A DNA stretch of 64,000 nucleotides from Streptantibioticus cattleyicolor NRRL 8057 = DSM 46488 (GTDB lineage Bacteria; Actinomycetota; Actinomycetes; Streptomycetales; Streptomycetaceae): the NCBI RefSeq assembly GCF_000240165.1, contig NC_017586.1, forward strand, positions 62,001 to 126,000, given 5' to 3'. A program made the translations under genes and the position numbers. The notes beneath the pieces are model-generated. The model made no database searches. It was not told the origin of the DNA and saw only the letters and a list, made by a program, of their open reading frames with translations. Positions 29,879 to 38,038 of this stretch are shown piece after piece. Within the stretch, counting starts at the first letter, position 1; the number at the start of each line of letters is the position of its first letter.

Positions 29879-29915
29879 TCCGCCCCGGTCGTCCGTACGG
29901 TACGGCCGGGGCGGA
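29879..29915. terminator. hairpin between convergent AGE and DsbA-like genes
   Basis: A 14-bp stem (29879-29892 with 29902-29915; one position would be a G-U pair) with a 9-nt loop, starting 18 bp after the AGE stop. It probably terminates the DJ-1/ThDP operon and the opposing transcript. Confidence 0.7.
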
Positions 29916-29961
29916 CGCATGGCGTGTGGTGCGCCCCGGGCCGGGTGGCCCGGGGCGGGGT

Positions 29962-30615
29962 TCACGCGACGCGGGCGAGGGTGGCGACGGTGGTCGGCAC
30001 GCTCTCCAGCGGGGTGGTCGGGGTGGGCGCGGTGGCCGCGGCGCGCTCCACGGCACGCAGCAACTCCTCCTTGCCGGGCACCCCTTCACGGCGCCAGGGG
30101 CCGATCGCCACGGTGGGCACCATGGTGACCCCGTGCCGTCCGCGAGCCTCGGCGACCGCGTCGAGGTGGCGGCGGGTGTACCGCTCGGAGAGGATGGCCG
30201 CCCGGTACGCCCTCGGGTCGAGCCCCACCTCGGCGGCGAGCCGGGTCAGCTCCACCGGGTCGGAGATGTCCGCCCACTCGTGGAAGTACGCCGTGGAGAC
30301 CCGCTCGGTGTAGGCGGTGCCCACGCCGTGGTCGAGCGCGAACTGGTAGCCCAGGAACGCCATCCGGCTGCGCCGCAACGGGGTTCCGGGCGGGCTCGGC
30401 AACTCCACGCCGACCCGCTCGGCCAGCGGCCTGACCTCCGCCTCCCAGATGCCGCGCGGGTACTCCCCCACCTCCACGGCGCAGTCGGGGTTGACCTCGA
30501 ACGGATGCCACTCCAGGACGACGTCCTGGCGGGGCAGCGCCTCCTGGAGCACCCGGCGGGTGATGAGGCTGAACGGACAGATGTAGTCGAACCAGACGTC
30601 GATGGTGACGGTCAC
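29962..30615 (-). CDS. DsbA-family (FrnE-like) thioredoxin-fold protein
   Basis: A 217-aa cytoplasmic thioredoxin-fold protein with DVWFDYICPFSLITRRVL at residues 5-22: the FrnE/HCCA-isomerase type start, but the active site reads CPFS, so the resolving Cys is replaced by Ser. A later cis-Pro motif (TMVPTVAIG) is near 170. It could be a monothiol oxidoreductase, glutathione-transferase-like isomerase or chaperone. Its GTG start overlaps the stop of the upstream acyltransferase (GTGA), so the two are co-translated, an unusual pairing. Confidence 0.82.
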   Translation of the reverse strand: MTVTIDVWFDYICPFSLITRRVLQEALPRQDVVLEWHPFEVNPDCAVEVGEYPRGIWEAEVRPLAERVGVELPSPPGTPLRRSRMAFLGYQFALDHGVGTAYTERVSTAYFHEWADISDPVELTRLAAEVGLDPRAYRAAILSERYTRRHLDAVAEARGRHGVTMVPTVAIGPWRREGVPGKEELLRAVERAAATAPTPTTPLESVPTTVATLARVA

Positions 30616-31838
30616 GGACTCTCCTCACGACGAGCGGAGGTTGACGTGTGCCACGCGTCCCGGCCGGCCGGGACGCGCGAGGGGCCGGGGAGCGCGGCGG
30701 GGCGCGCCCCGGTGGGTTCGGGGGGCCGGGCCGGGGAGCCGAAACGGCGCAGCACGGGGCGTTCGTAGCCCACGTGCACCAGCCAGGCCAGCAGCAGCGA
30801 CACCACGGCGCTGAGCAGCACCATGCCGACGGCGGCCGGGGCGGACCACGCCCGCCGCTCCCCCAGCGCGATGTGCCCGTAGCGCTGCACGAGCCGGTGG
30901 ACCAGGTAGAACGCGAACGACACCTCGCCCAGCCTCACCATCGCCCGATGGCGGAACGGCGACCGCGTCCCCCGTACGTCGGCCACCGCGGCGGCGCTGA
31001 TCAGCCAGGTGACGGGGACCAGGGTGACGGCCACCATGCCGTACTCGAACGGCGCGTACAGCGCGACGGCGTAGCCGGCCACCAGGGCGGCGCCGGCCGG
31101 CAGCAGCCCCGGGCCGCTCCAGCGTCCGGCGCGCACGATGCGGGCCATCACCATGCCCAGCACGAACTCCAGCGCCCGTACCGGCGGGAAGGCGAAGACG
31201 AACCAGTACCGCTGCTCGGAGACGGCCAGCCACGACATGTGCGGCTGCCCCGGCAGCAGCGCGCCGGCCACCGCCGGTACGCAGCACACCGCCGCCACCA
31301 GGGCGCCCGCCCACCACCACAACCGCTCCGGGCGGACCCGCGCGACCAGCCGGAACAGCAGCGGGAACGCCAGGTAGAACAGGGCCTCGCAACTGAGCGA
31401 CCAGCTCACCGGGTCGACGCTGAGGATCACGTTCACGTCCGGGGTCCAGCTCTGCACCAGCAGCAGGTTGCGCACCGCGCCCGGGGCGGGCAGCCCGGCC
31501 CAGGCCAGCAGGGCGAGGGCGGCCAGGAAGGTGAGCAGATGGGTGGGGTAGATGCGGAAGAACCGCCGGCGCCAGAAGCGGCGCGCGGGGTCGTCCCGGC
31601 GGGCGGACCAGGTCAGCAGGAAGCCGCTGAGCACGAAGAAGTACGAGACACCGACCCACCCGGCCTTGCCGGCGAGCCAGGAGAAGGCGGCACCGGCCGC
31701 GTGGTCGCGGAAGGCGTTCTCGTAGGTGGCGTGGAAGGCGAAGACCAGCGCGGCGGCGACGAACCGCATGCCGGTCAGCGACGGCAGGCGGCCGGGACCG
31801 GGCCGGCCGACGGTGTCGGATGCGGTGGTCGCGGTCAT
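30612..31838 (-). CDS. acyltransferase-3 family membrane protein (second paralogue)
   Basis: A 408-aa Acyl_transf_3 membrane protein paralogous to 22885-24027: RLPSLTGMRFVAAALVFAFH in TM1, SYFFVLSGFLLTW, WSLSCEALFYLAFPLLFRL and RLGEVSFAFYLVHRLVQRYGH occur in the same order. About ten membrane segments and a Pro/Arg-rich cytoplasmic tail are seen. It is coupled by a 4-bp overlap to the DsbA-like gene. The two paralogues bracket the DJ-1/ThDP/AGE operon, suggesting either duplication or two acylations of one exported product. Confidence 0.87.
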   Translation of the reverse strand: MTATTASDTVGRPGPGRLPSLTGMRFVAAALVFAFHATYENAFRDHAAGAAFSWLAGKAGWVGVSYFFVLSGFLLTWSARRDDPARRFWRRRFFRIYPTHLLTFLAALALLAWAGLPAPGAVRNLLLVQSWTPDVNVILSVDPVSWSLSCEALFYLAFPLLFRLVARVRPERLWWWAGALVAAVCCVPAVAGALLPGQPHMSWLAVSEQRYWFVFAFPPVRALEFVLGMVMARIVRAGRWSGPGLLPAGAALVAGYAVALYAPFEYGMVAVTLVPVTWLISAAAVADVRGTRSPFRHRAMVRLGEVSFAFYLVHRLVQRYGHIALGERRAWSAPAAVGMVLLSAVVSLLLAWLVHVGYERPVLRRFGSPARPPEPTGARPAALPGPSRVPAGRDAWHTSTSARREESP

Positions 31839-32015
31839 GGTGGCTCCCGGGAGGAGGGGTTCAGCGAGGCCCGCGTCGGGCGAGAGGTCGGCGCGCCGTC
31901 CGGACCGGGCCCGCGCGGAGCCCGGAAGGGGGAGGTACGGCCCCGGGGTTCGCGGCCCGGACGGCGCGTCGTGGCGGCCCCGTCACCGACGGAAGGCGGC
32001 GGGGCGGGTCGGTGG

Positions 32016-33485
32016 TCATGTCGGCCGGGCCGACCGGGCGGTGAGCCGGGGCACGAGCGCGAGCGCGGCCAGGGCGAGCACGGTGTTGGCGACCAGCGCG
32101 GCGGTGAAGGCATGCCAGTGGGCGGCCGGTGTGGTGCCGGAGCCGAGGGCGGTGAGGAAGACCAGGCCGACCACGGTGACCCCGAGCGACATGCCGATCT
32201 GGGTGGACGTCTCCAGCACGCCCGAAGCGGCGCCGGAGTCGGCCGGCGGCACCCCGTCGAGCGCGGCGCCGAACAGCGGGCTGACGCCCAGCCCCTCGCC
32301 GAAGCCGATCACCACGAGCGCGGGCAGCAGGACCCACCCGGTCGCCCGCTCCCCCGCGGTCACCGAGGTCACCAGGAGCGCCACCGTGCCGGCCGCGTTG
32401 ACCAGGTAGCCGATGGCCGGCACCCGGTGCCCGGCCACCGCCTGGAGCTTCGGTGCCACCAACGAGGCCGCCACGAAGGCGATCGCCAGCGGCGCGAAGG
32501 TCAAACCGGCGGCCAGCGGCAGGTATCCGAGACCACTTTGCAGCTGGAGGGTGAGGACGAAGAAGAGCCCGGCGTTCCCGGCGAAGAAGACCAGGGCGAC
32601 GAGGTTGCCCCCGGCGAAGGCGGGCCGACGCAGCAGCCGGGGGTCGATCAGCGCGTCACCGCCGCGCGCGGCCACGGCGCGTTCGACGGCGAAGAACGCG
32701 GCGAGCGCGGGCACGGAGACCGCGAGGCAGATCCAGCACCACGCGGGCCAGCCGGCCGACCCGCCCTCGATCAGCGGCAACGACAGCGCCAGCAGCGCCA
32801 CCGTGAGCAGCAGCGTGCCGCGCACGTCCAGCCGCGGGCGTCGCCGGCCACCCGGCACCTTGGGCATCACCAGCGCGGCGCCGATCAGCACCAGCAGTCC
32901 CAGCGGCACGTTCAGCAGGAACACCGACCGCCAGGACAGCCCGAACAGGTCGGCCTGCACCAGCAGTCCGCCGAGTACCTGGCCGACGACGGAGGCGACG
33001 CCGATCGTCGCCCCGAACACCGCGAAGGCACGCTCGCGCCACCGGCCGTGGAACGACGTCTGGAGCACCGAGAGAACCTGCGGGTAGAAGAGCGCGGCGC
33101 CGAGCGCCTGCGCGACCCGGAAGCCGATCAGCGCGCCCGCCGAGCCGGCCAGCCCGCAGGCGAGCGAGGCCGCGGTGAACAGCGCCAGCCCGGCCTGGAA
33201 CATCCGCCGGGCGCCGTGGATGTCGCCGAGGCGTCCCCCGGTCACCAGGAAGAGCCCGTAGGCGAGCACGTACCCGGAGACCACGAGTTCGACCTGCGGG
33301 TAGCTCGCGCCCAGCCCGGTGCGCACGGCGGGCACCGCGACGTTGACGATGAACGAGTCCATGACGGCCATGAAGGTGCCGGCCATCACCACCACCAGCA
33401 GCCATCCGTCGCGGGCGGACGGCACCGCCGCGCCGCGGGGCCGCGCGGAGGCCACCGCCGTGGTGGTCACACGGGTTTCCGCCAC
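32016..33485 (-). CDS. MFS drug-efflux-type transporter (DHA2-like, 14 TM)
   Basis: A 489-aa major facilitator with motif FMAVMDSFIVNVAVPAV in TM1, GGRLGDIHGARR (motif A, loop 2-3) and about 14 hydrophobic segments, as in the EmrB/QacA DHA2 group. It probably exports drugs or a metabolite by proton antiport. I chose GTG 33485, which follows GAGGAGAGG; an upstream in-frame start at 33521 would add a non-hydrophobic leader. It is 177 bp downstream of the acyltransferase promoter side and could serve the adjacent cluster, but this is only positional. Confidence 0.9.
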   Translation of the reverse strand: MAETRVTTTAVASARPRGAAVPSARDGWLLVVVMAGTFMAVMDSFIVNVAVPAVRTGLGASYPQVELVVSGYVLAYGLFLVTGGRLGDIHGARRMFQAGLALFTAASLACGLAGSAGALIGFRVAQALGAALFYPQVLSVLQTSFHGRWRERAFAVFGATIGVASVVGQVLGGLLVQADLFGLSWRSVFLLNVPLGLLVLIGAALVMPKVPGGRRRPRLDVRGTLLLTVALLALSLPLIEGGSAGWPAWCWICLAVSVPALAAFFAVERAVAARGGDALIDPRLLRRPAFAGGNLVALVFFAGNAGLFFVLTLQLQSGLGYLPLAAGLTFAPLAIAFVAASLVAPKLQAVAGHRVPAIGYLVNAAGTVALLVTSVTAGERATGWVLLPALVVIGFGEGLGVSPLFGAALDGVPPADSGAASGVLETSTQIGMSLGVTVVGLVFLTALGSGTTPAAHWHAFTAALVANTVLALAALALVPRLTARSARPT

Positions 33486-33789
33486 GAAAGCCTCTCCTCG
33501 CCGGATGTCGTCGAACGGCACGCCGGCGTCGGGCGGTCACGCCAGGTGCGCGGCCGCCCGCCGTGCCCCGCCGTACGCCGTCTCCCGCGCCGCGTCGTGC
33601 CCTTCAACCTTCGCCACAGCCCGGCCCGGGGGACAACTCCGACTTGTGAAAGAAGTCCTTGAGAGGCATGAAGGCATCTGGATCCGGCGGTTGCCGCGCA
33701 CGCTCCCCTACGGCACGACTCGCGTCACCAACCTGCTCGACGCCGTCTCACACTTCACCTGGCGACGTCAGACCGAGGGTGGAAAGTCC
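33486..33789. other. gene-poor stretch upstream of the MFS gene
   Basis: 304 bp. It must contain the MFS promoter and the 3' flank of the gene ending at 33790. A plus-strand frame across about 33640-33790 (reading VLERHEGIWIRRLPRTLPYG) has protein-like composition but no start or stop of its own that makes a gene. I see no clear terminator. Confidence 0.4.
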
Positions 33790-34818
33790 TCACTGGATCA
33801 GCTCCTTGTGGGGGTGGTCCGACGACACCGGGCAGACGTGGATCTGAAGGCTGTAACCGCTTCCCACGGTGATCATCGTCGGGCGGTGGGCCAGGCTGTG
33901 GGCAGGGGCGGTCGACGCAGCGGCGGCCTGGTCCTCGTAAGGGATCCAACTGCCCGTGCTCGCGTCCCATTCGTCCGAGGCGATGGTCAGCAGCGGGGTC
34001 AACTCGGCGTCGCAGACCGCGCAGAGGCGGGGGACCGGGTCGGTGAGGCCCCAGCGGGACCAGCCACCGGTCTTCCAGCCGGGCGCGAGGGACAGTTCGT
34101 CGAGGTAGAACTCCCCGGGCGCGAGCTCGTAGGAGCTGTCCGGGGCCGCGCCGGCCGACTGCCACGTGGCCCAGTCGTCCAGCCGTGCCCGCAACTGCGT
34201 GCTGAGTTCCATGGGGTGGGGGTACTCGGTGACCTGTTCCGGGTCGAGCAGGCACGGCTCGGGCACGTAGTCCTCGGACTGGACCGCTGCCGACTGCGGG
34301 GGCGCCGTGAGGACCTCGGTGACCGTAGCGGCGGACCGCCAGAACAGCGCGGTCCTGGGCCTGGGTTCGGGCAGGTGGTCGAAGGGACACCACAGCACCT
34401 GGAGCAGGTCGGCCCCCTCGGGGACCACCGGCAGGGGGACGTCCCGCACGTACAACTGGGCCACGGGCAGCATGGCGACCGGTCCGTCGGGCCACGGCCG
34501 ATCCGTCCTGAGCTGCTCGTCGGACACCAACTCCTCGGGGCCGAGGCCCGGTTGGCCCGCCGCCGCGGCCTGGATGCGCCGTCGTCGCCGTACATCCGCC
34601 GGCGAGACGGCCGGGTTCACCCCGTCCGGCTCATGCGGGCCCTCGCAGTACGGCCACGGCTCGGCGGCGGGCCACAGCAGCGGCCCACCGACCGAGCTGT
34701 CGTACGGCGACGGCGACCCGGGGCGGGGATGCAGCCGGGTCGCCGTACGTGCCAGCGGGGCCAGTTGGGGCAGGACCGCGGAGACGTCGACCGGCCGCGG
34801 TGGGGTGGTACGGCTCAT
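33790..34818 (-). CDS. hypothetical protein, possibly DUF1963/YwqG-like
   Basis: A 342-aa soluble protein without signal peptide. Weak features suggest the DUF1963/YwqG group: SSVGGPLLWPAAEPWPYC near the N-terminus (the GGxPxxP-W opening), a Gln-Leu segment near 120, and late LCAVCDAELTPLLTIASDE. I am not certain of the family. Start ATG 34818. It lies 30 bp downstream of the secreted lectin-nuclease gene in the same orientation, so they may be co-transcribed. An immunity or binding role is conceivable because YwqG-type genes occur beside toxin loci, but this is inference. Confidence 0.65.
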   Translation of the reverse strand: MSRTTPPRPVDVSAVLPQLAPLARTATRLHPRPGSPSPYDSSVGGPLLWPAAEPWPYCEGPHEPDGVNPAVSPADVRRRRRIQAAAAGQPGLGPEELVSDEQLRTDRPWPDGPVAMLPVAQLYVRDVPLPVVPEGADLLQVLWCPFDHLPEPRPRTALFWRSAATVTEVLTAPPQSAAVQSEDYVPEPCLLDPEQVTEYPHPMELSTQLRARLDDWATWQSAGAAPDSSYELAPGEFYLDELSLAPGWKTGGWSRWGLTDPVPRLCAVCDAELTPLLTIASDEWDASTGSWIPYEDQAAAASTAPAHSLAHRPTMITVGSGYSLQIHVCPVSSDHPHKELIQ

Positions 34819-34848
34819 CCTGGCTCCCGGCGATGTCGGTCGGTGGCG

Positions 34849-36036
34849 TCAGTTACCGAGGTTGAGGCCGCTGCTGGCCTGGGTGTTGGGGATGACGATG
34901 TTGCCGAACAGCTGTTGCCTCGTTCCGTTCGCCCGCTCGACGGTGGCGCTCATGGTGACGCCGTAGGGGATCGTACTGGTGCTGCTGAGGTAGTCGGGTG
35001 TCACCTCGTAGAAGATCGCGTCGTTGCCGCCCAGGCCTTTGATGGCTCGCCTGGTCTCCTGCTCGTACGTCCGCATGCTGGGGGTTCCGGTGTTCATGCC
35101 CACCTGCCAGCAGGGGACGAGGTTGGCCTGTCCACCGTCGCGCACCTGGCCCTTCCCGCCGAGTACGTTGGCGATCAGGTGGCACCGGGCGACGACGGCC
35201 CCCGGCGCGTGTGCCGCGACGAACTTCTGCGCGTCCTGCAGGCCGGTGATGTCCCCGGACGCCACGCTGCCCTCGCCCGGCGGGTTCCGCAGGCACGCCC
35301 GTGCCATGGCCGCCCGGGTCCCGGGCGGTCCGGGCGGGACGGTGGTCTTGTTGCGCTGCGGAACGGGCTGGGTGGTGTTCGTCAGCCAGCCGTGGCCGTC
35401 GTCGACCGCCCCGCCCGGCCTGTGCTCCAGGCAGTCGGCCTGCGGCCCGCGACGGGTTCCGGTCGCCCAGACCGACTGGTAGACCCCGAACCCGAGATCC
35501 TGGTAGATGACCACATTGCCGTCGTTCTGGATGTTGAGCAGGCACCCCACCCCCTGATTCCCGCAGTCCCAGGTGGTGTTGCTGGCCCAGATGGGCTGGT
35601 CCGCACGGTTGTAGACCACCAGGTTCCCGTCGAACTGGAAGGCCAGGTAGGCGCCGCCCGCGTTGGCCTGCGGCGCGGTCCACTCGATGTTCCCGTTGAT
35701 CCGGACCTCGAAGGTGCCCTTGTTCATGTCGACCCAGGTACGGCCGTCCGGCGACGCCCTGCGGCTCCCGTCGCCGAGCCGCCAGCCCCCACTCCACGGA
35801 TTGTGGAAGGGGCCGATGGCCGTACCCGGCGGAAGGCCGAAGACGATGCCGGAAGGTTTCGCCTTCGGCGTGGGACTGCCGGGGCGAGCGACATGGTGGG
35901 CCGGGGCCGGGTGGGACGATCCGGCCGACGCGGTCGGCGCGGTCTGTGCGGCCTGTGCGGCCTGTGCGGGCAGCGTCAGGCCGAGGGTGGCGAGTGCGGT
36001 GACGGCGGTGGCGGCGAGAATGCGCGGTAAATGCAC
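34849..36036 (-). CDS. secreted B-lectin / DNA-RNA non-specific endonuclease fusion
   Basis: A 395-aa exported protein. A signal peptide ends near AQA (about residues 25-30), followed by a Pro/Ala linker. A bulb-type mannose-specific lectin domain (about 75-195) shows the repeated pattern FDGNLVVYN...PIWASNT and NDGNVVIYQ...SVWATGT. The C-terminal domain (about 205-395) resembles the Endonuclea_NS_2 toxin nuclease group: ARCHLIANVLGG near 288 (catalytic His) and ANLVPC near 311 (metal-site Asn). The start is GTG 36036 with AAGGGGG upstream. It may degrade nucleic acids at glycan-bearing surfaces, as a nutrient nuclease or bacteriocin-like toxin. Confidence 0.82.
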   Translation of the reverse strand: MHLPRILAATAVTALATLGLTLPAQAAQAAQTAPTASAGSSHPAPAHHVARPGSPTPKAKPSGIVFGLPPGTAIGPFHNPWSGGWRLGDGSRRASPDGRTWVDMNKGTFEVRINGNIEWTAPQANAGGAYLAFQFDGNLVVYNRADQPIWASNTTWDCGNQGVGCLLNIQNDGNVVIYQDLGFGVYQSVWATGTRRGPQADCLEHRPGGAVDDGHGWLTNTTQPVPQRNKTTVPPGPPGTRAAMARACLRNPPGEGSVASGDITGLQDAQKFVAAHAPGAVVARCHLIANVLGGKGQVRDGGQANLVPCWQVGMNTGTPSMRTYEQETRRAIKGLGGNDAIFYEVTPDYLSSTSTIPYGVTMSATVERANGTRQQLFGNIVIPNTQASSGLNLGN

Positions 36037-36725
36037 GCGTGATCCCCCTTATGGGTCGGCGTGGTGTATTTCCTGGGTCACGGCGGGCTGCCCTTGGCGA
36101 TACGAACGCCATGGCGACGGGTTCCACTCGCCGACGACCGGACTTTCGGTTGTCTGGGAACTCCCAGCGAGAATGCGGTTGTCGGTGCTGGTCCTCGTTC
36201 AGCCGTCGATCTGGTGCTGTCTGCCGACGGTGAAGTGGCGAGGTGGTGATTTCACACCTTCTTCGCATGTTCTGCGCATGCGGCCCCCGGAATTCCGGAC
36301 TTTGCCTTCGGCTACGGCAGCACGATCCTGCACCGGAACAGCTCCGGGCGGTACCCCTACGGCGATTGTTTTCCCGCCGGATCGACAACAGGGTCGGACG
36401 AGTTCCTCTGCTTCTTCGGCAGGCGCGTGGACATCCGAAGCGGCGGCCATACCCACACCGCCCCGGTGACCGCAGAAGTCTGGGACAGCGCTCCGCCTGA
36501 GGATGCGTGAAGGAGATCGCTCCAACGGGCGCCGCGCGTCGGCCGCCGGCGGGAGACGGGTGTCCGTCAGGCATCGGCCGACCTACCGCCTTCCGGGTGA
36601 CCCACGCGCCCGGTGGTACACGGGTGCCCACTCGTGCGGGTGCATCGGCGGTTTGCGCCCTACCCGTCGGCGCGCCCCGGGGGTTGACTGGGCGTCCCTG
36701 TCACCGAGCCGTGGGAGGCAAACCC
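36037..36725. other. 689-bp gene-poor, locally AT-richer region
   Basis: Holds the divergent promoters for the lectin-nuclease and the RiPP-type genes. It is visibly less GC-rich around 36060-36420 than its surroundings. It contains a protein-like gene remnant (36250-36510) and a TTGACT hexamer at 36684-36689 without a matching -10 box. I see no repeats, tRNA or IS ends. Confidence 0.5.
36250..36510 (+). pseudogene. gene remnant without start codon
   Basis: An open frame between stop codons at 36247 and 36508 encodes 86 residues with actinobacterial codon bias in its last 70 codons (nearly all third positions G or C) and protein-like content (FGYGSTILHRNSSGRYPYGD, then EFLCFFGRRVDIRSGGHTHT). 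It has no ATG, GTG or TTG near its beginning. It looks like the 3' end of a gene that lost its 5' part or suffered a frameshift. I do not recognise the family. It could also be chance. Confidence 0.3.
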
Positions 36726-36857
36726 GTGGATGTGATCGTGCGCGCCGGTGGAGGCGACGACGGCGACAAGCTGCCCGGCCAGCCGTGGCCCGGGCCGACG
36801 GAGGACCCCAAGCCTGACGGCAGCGCTCCGGAAGGCGACGGGAAACACCGGAGGTGA
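36726..36857 (+). CDS. 43-aa Asp/Gly/Pro-rich peptide, candidate imiditide-type RiPP precursor
   Basis: A small gene starting GTG 36726 with GGGAGG (36713-36718) 7 nt upstream and stopping in a GTGA overlap with the methyltransferase. The peptide is hydrophilic and acidic in the middle with a basic C-terminus (KHRR). It contains three Asp-Gly pairs (D12-G13, D31-G32, D38-G39), the dipeptide most prone to aspartimide formation after Asp methylation, plus a PGQPWPGP segment. Its coupling to a PIMT-like enzyme with the RiPP-type C-terminal extension makes it a plausible substrate. No leader/core boundary can be drawn and no other RiPP enzyme is adjacent. Confidence 0.65.
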   Translation: MDVIVRAGGGDDGDKLPGQPWPGPTEDPKPDGSAPEGDGKHRR

Positions 36858-38038
36858 CGACCACCGAGGAGCGGCCTGGCCACGCCGGGCTGGGCCGCTA
36901 CCTGCACGAGATCGGCGCACTCACCCCCGAGTGGGCCGAGGCGTTCCACGCGGTGCCGAGGTCGGCGTTCCTGCCGGACCTGATGTGGCCGCACGACATG
37001 GAAACCGGCCGCTCCTCCCCCGTCGACCGGCGGAAGGACCCCGAAGCGTGGGGCCGGTACGCGCACGAAAACTGTCCGATCGTCACCCAGTGGGACGACG
37101 GCGCCCACGACGGGATCGAGCCCGGCACGGTGCCGACGAGTTCGGCGAGCGCACCGTCGGTGGTGTTCCGGATGCTGGCCGACCTCGATGTGCAGCCGGG
37201 CCACAAGGTTCTCGAACTCGGTGCCGGGACGGGCTACAACGCCGGCCTGCTCGCCTACCGGGCGGGTGCGGGCAACGTCGTCACCGTCGATGTGGACCCG
37301 GCCGTGACGGCGCGTGCCCGGCGGGCCCTGGACGGTCTCGGCCTTGATGTCGAGGTGGTCACCGGTGACGGGCTGGCCGGCTTCCCGGACCGGGCCCCGT
37401 TCGACCGGACGATCGCCACGTTCGGGCTGCGCTCGCTGCCGGGAGCGTGGGTGGAGCAGACCCGGCCGGGGGGCGTGATCGTCGCGCCGTGGGGGACGAA
37501 CTTCGCCCACCACGACGCGGTGGCCCGGCTGGTGGTGGCCGGGGACGGCAGGTCGGCGTCGGGACGGTTCAGGCGGCTGGTGGAGTTCATGAAAGCCCGC
37601 TCGCAGCGGCTCGAGTTCGCGGGCCACAGCGCGTACGTGCCGGACGACGTACCCGGCAGCGCGGACGAGTCGTACACCGAGGTGCCGGCCGGGGACTTCC
37701 CCGCGCACCTGGACGCTCCGGCCCGGTTCGCGGTCGGACTGCGTGTCCGCGATGTCTGGCATGGCATGTCGGCTTCCGGGGATCGGCGGCTGGCCTGGTT
37801 CTACGGCCTCACCGACACGTCATGGGCGGTGGTCGCGTTCCGCGACGGGGAGAGGAGGCATCCGGTGTACCAGTCGGGGCCGCGCCGCCTCTGGGACGAG
37901 GTCGAGGCCGCGTGGCGCTGGTGGTGTGCGGTCGGCCGGCCGGGGGTGGACGGGTTCGGGCTGACGATGCGGCTGGACGGTGGCCACGAGGTGTGGCTGG
38001 AGACCGGGGACCGGCGGGTGCGGGTGCGGCATGAGTGA
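36854..38038 (+). CDS. PIMT-like O-methyltransferase of the RiPP-associated type
   Basis: A 394-aa SAM-dependent methyltransferase related to protein-L-isoaspartate O-methyltransferases. SAM motif I is VLELGAGTGYNAG (about residues 119-131), followed by VVTVDVD and GDGLAGFPDRAPFDR. It is much longer than housekeeping PIMT (about 210-230 aa): a C-terminal extension ends with LWDEVEAAWRWW, GRPGVDGFGLTM and VWLE, the motif set I associate with methyltransferases of lasso, graspetide, FxLD-lanthipeptide and imiditide clusters. It probably methylates Asp of the coupled 43-aa peptide, which can close to aspartimide. GTG 36854 overlaps the peptide stop. Confidence 0.85.
   Translation: MTTTEERPGHAGLGRYLHEIGALTPEWAEAFHAVPRSAFLPDLMWPHDMETGRSSPVDRRKDPEAWGRYAHENCPIVTQWDDGAHDGIEPGTVPTSSASAPSVVFRMLADLDVQPGHKVLELGAGTGYNAGLLAYRAGAGNVVTVDVDPAVTARARRALDGLGLDVEVVTGDGLAGFPDRAPFDRTIATFGLRSLPGAWVEQTRPGGVIVAPWGTNFAHHDAVARLVVAGDGRSASGRFRRLVEFMKARSQRLEFAGHSAYVPDDVPGSADESYTEVPAGDFPAHLDAPARFAVGLRVRDVWHGMSASGDRRLAWFYGLTDTSWAVVAFRDGERRHPVYQSGPRRLWDEVEAAWRWWCAVGRPGVDGFGLTMRLDGGHEVWLETGDRRVRVRHE

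Noticed and set aside
30648-33662. 1004-codon open frame on the plus strand
   Set aside because: It is antisense to the acyltransferase and MFS genes, which have clear membrane motifs; the plus-strand product is low-complexity Gly/Arg/Gln/His.
36854-38038. Housekeeping isoaspartate repair enzyme Pcm
   Set aside because: The protein is about 170 residues longer than Pcm and carries a C-terminal motif set typical of RiPP-associated relatives; it is also coupled to a tiny peptide gene.
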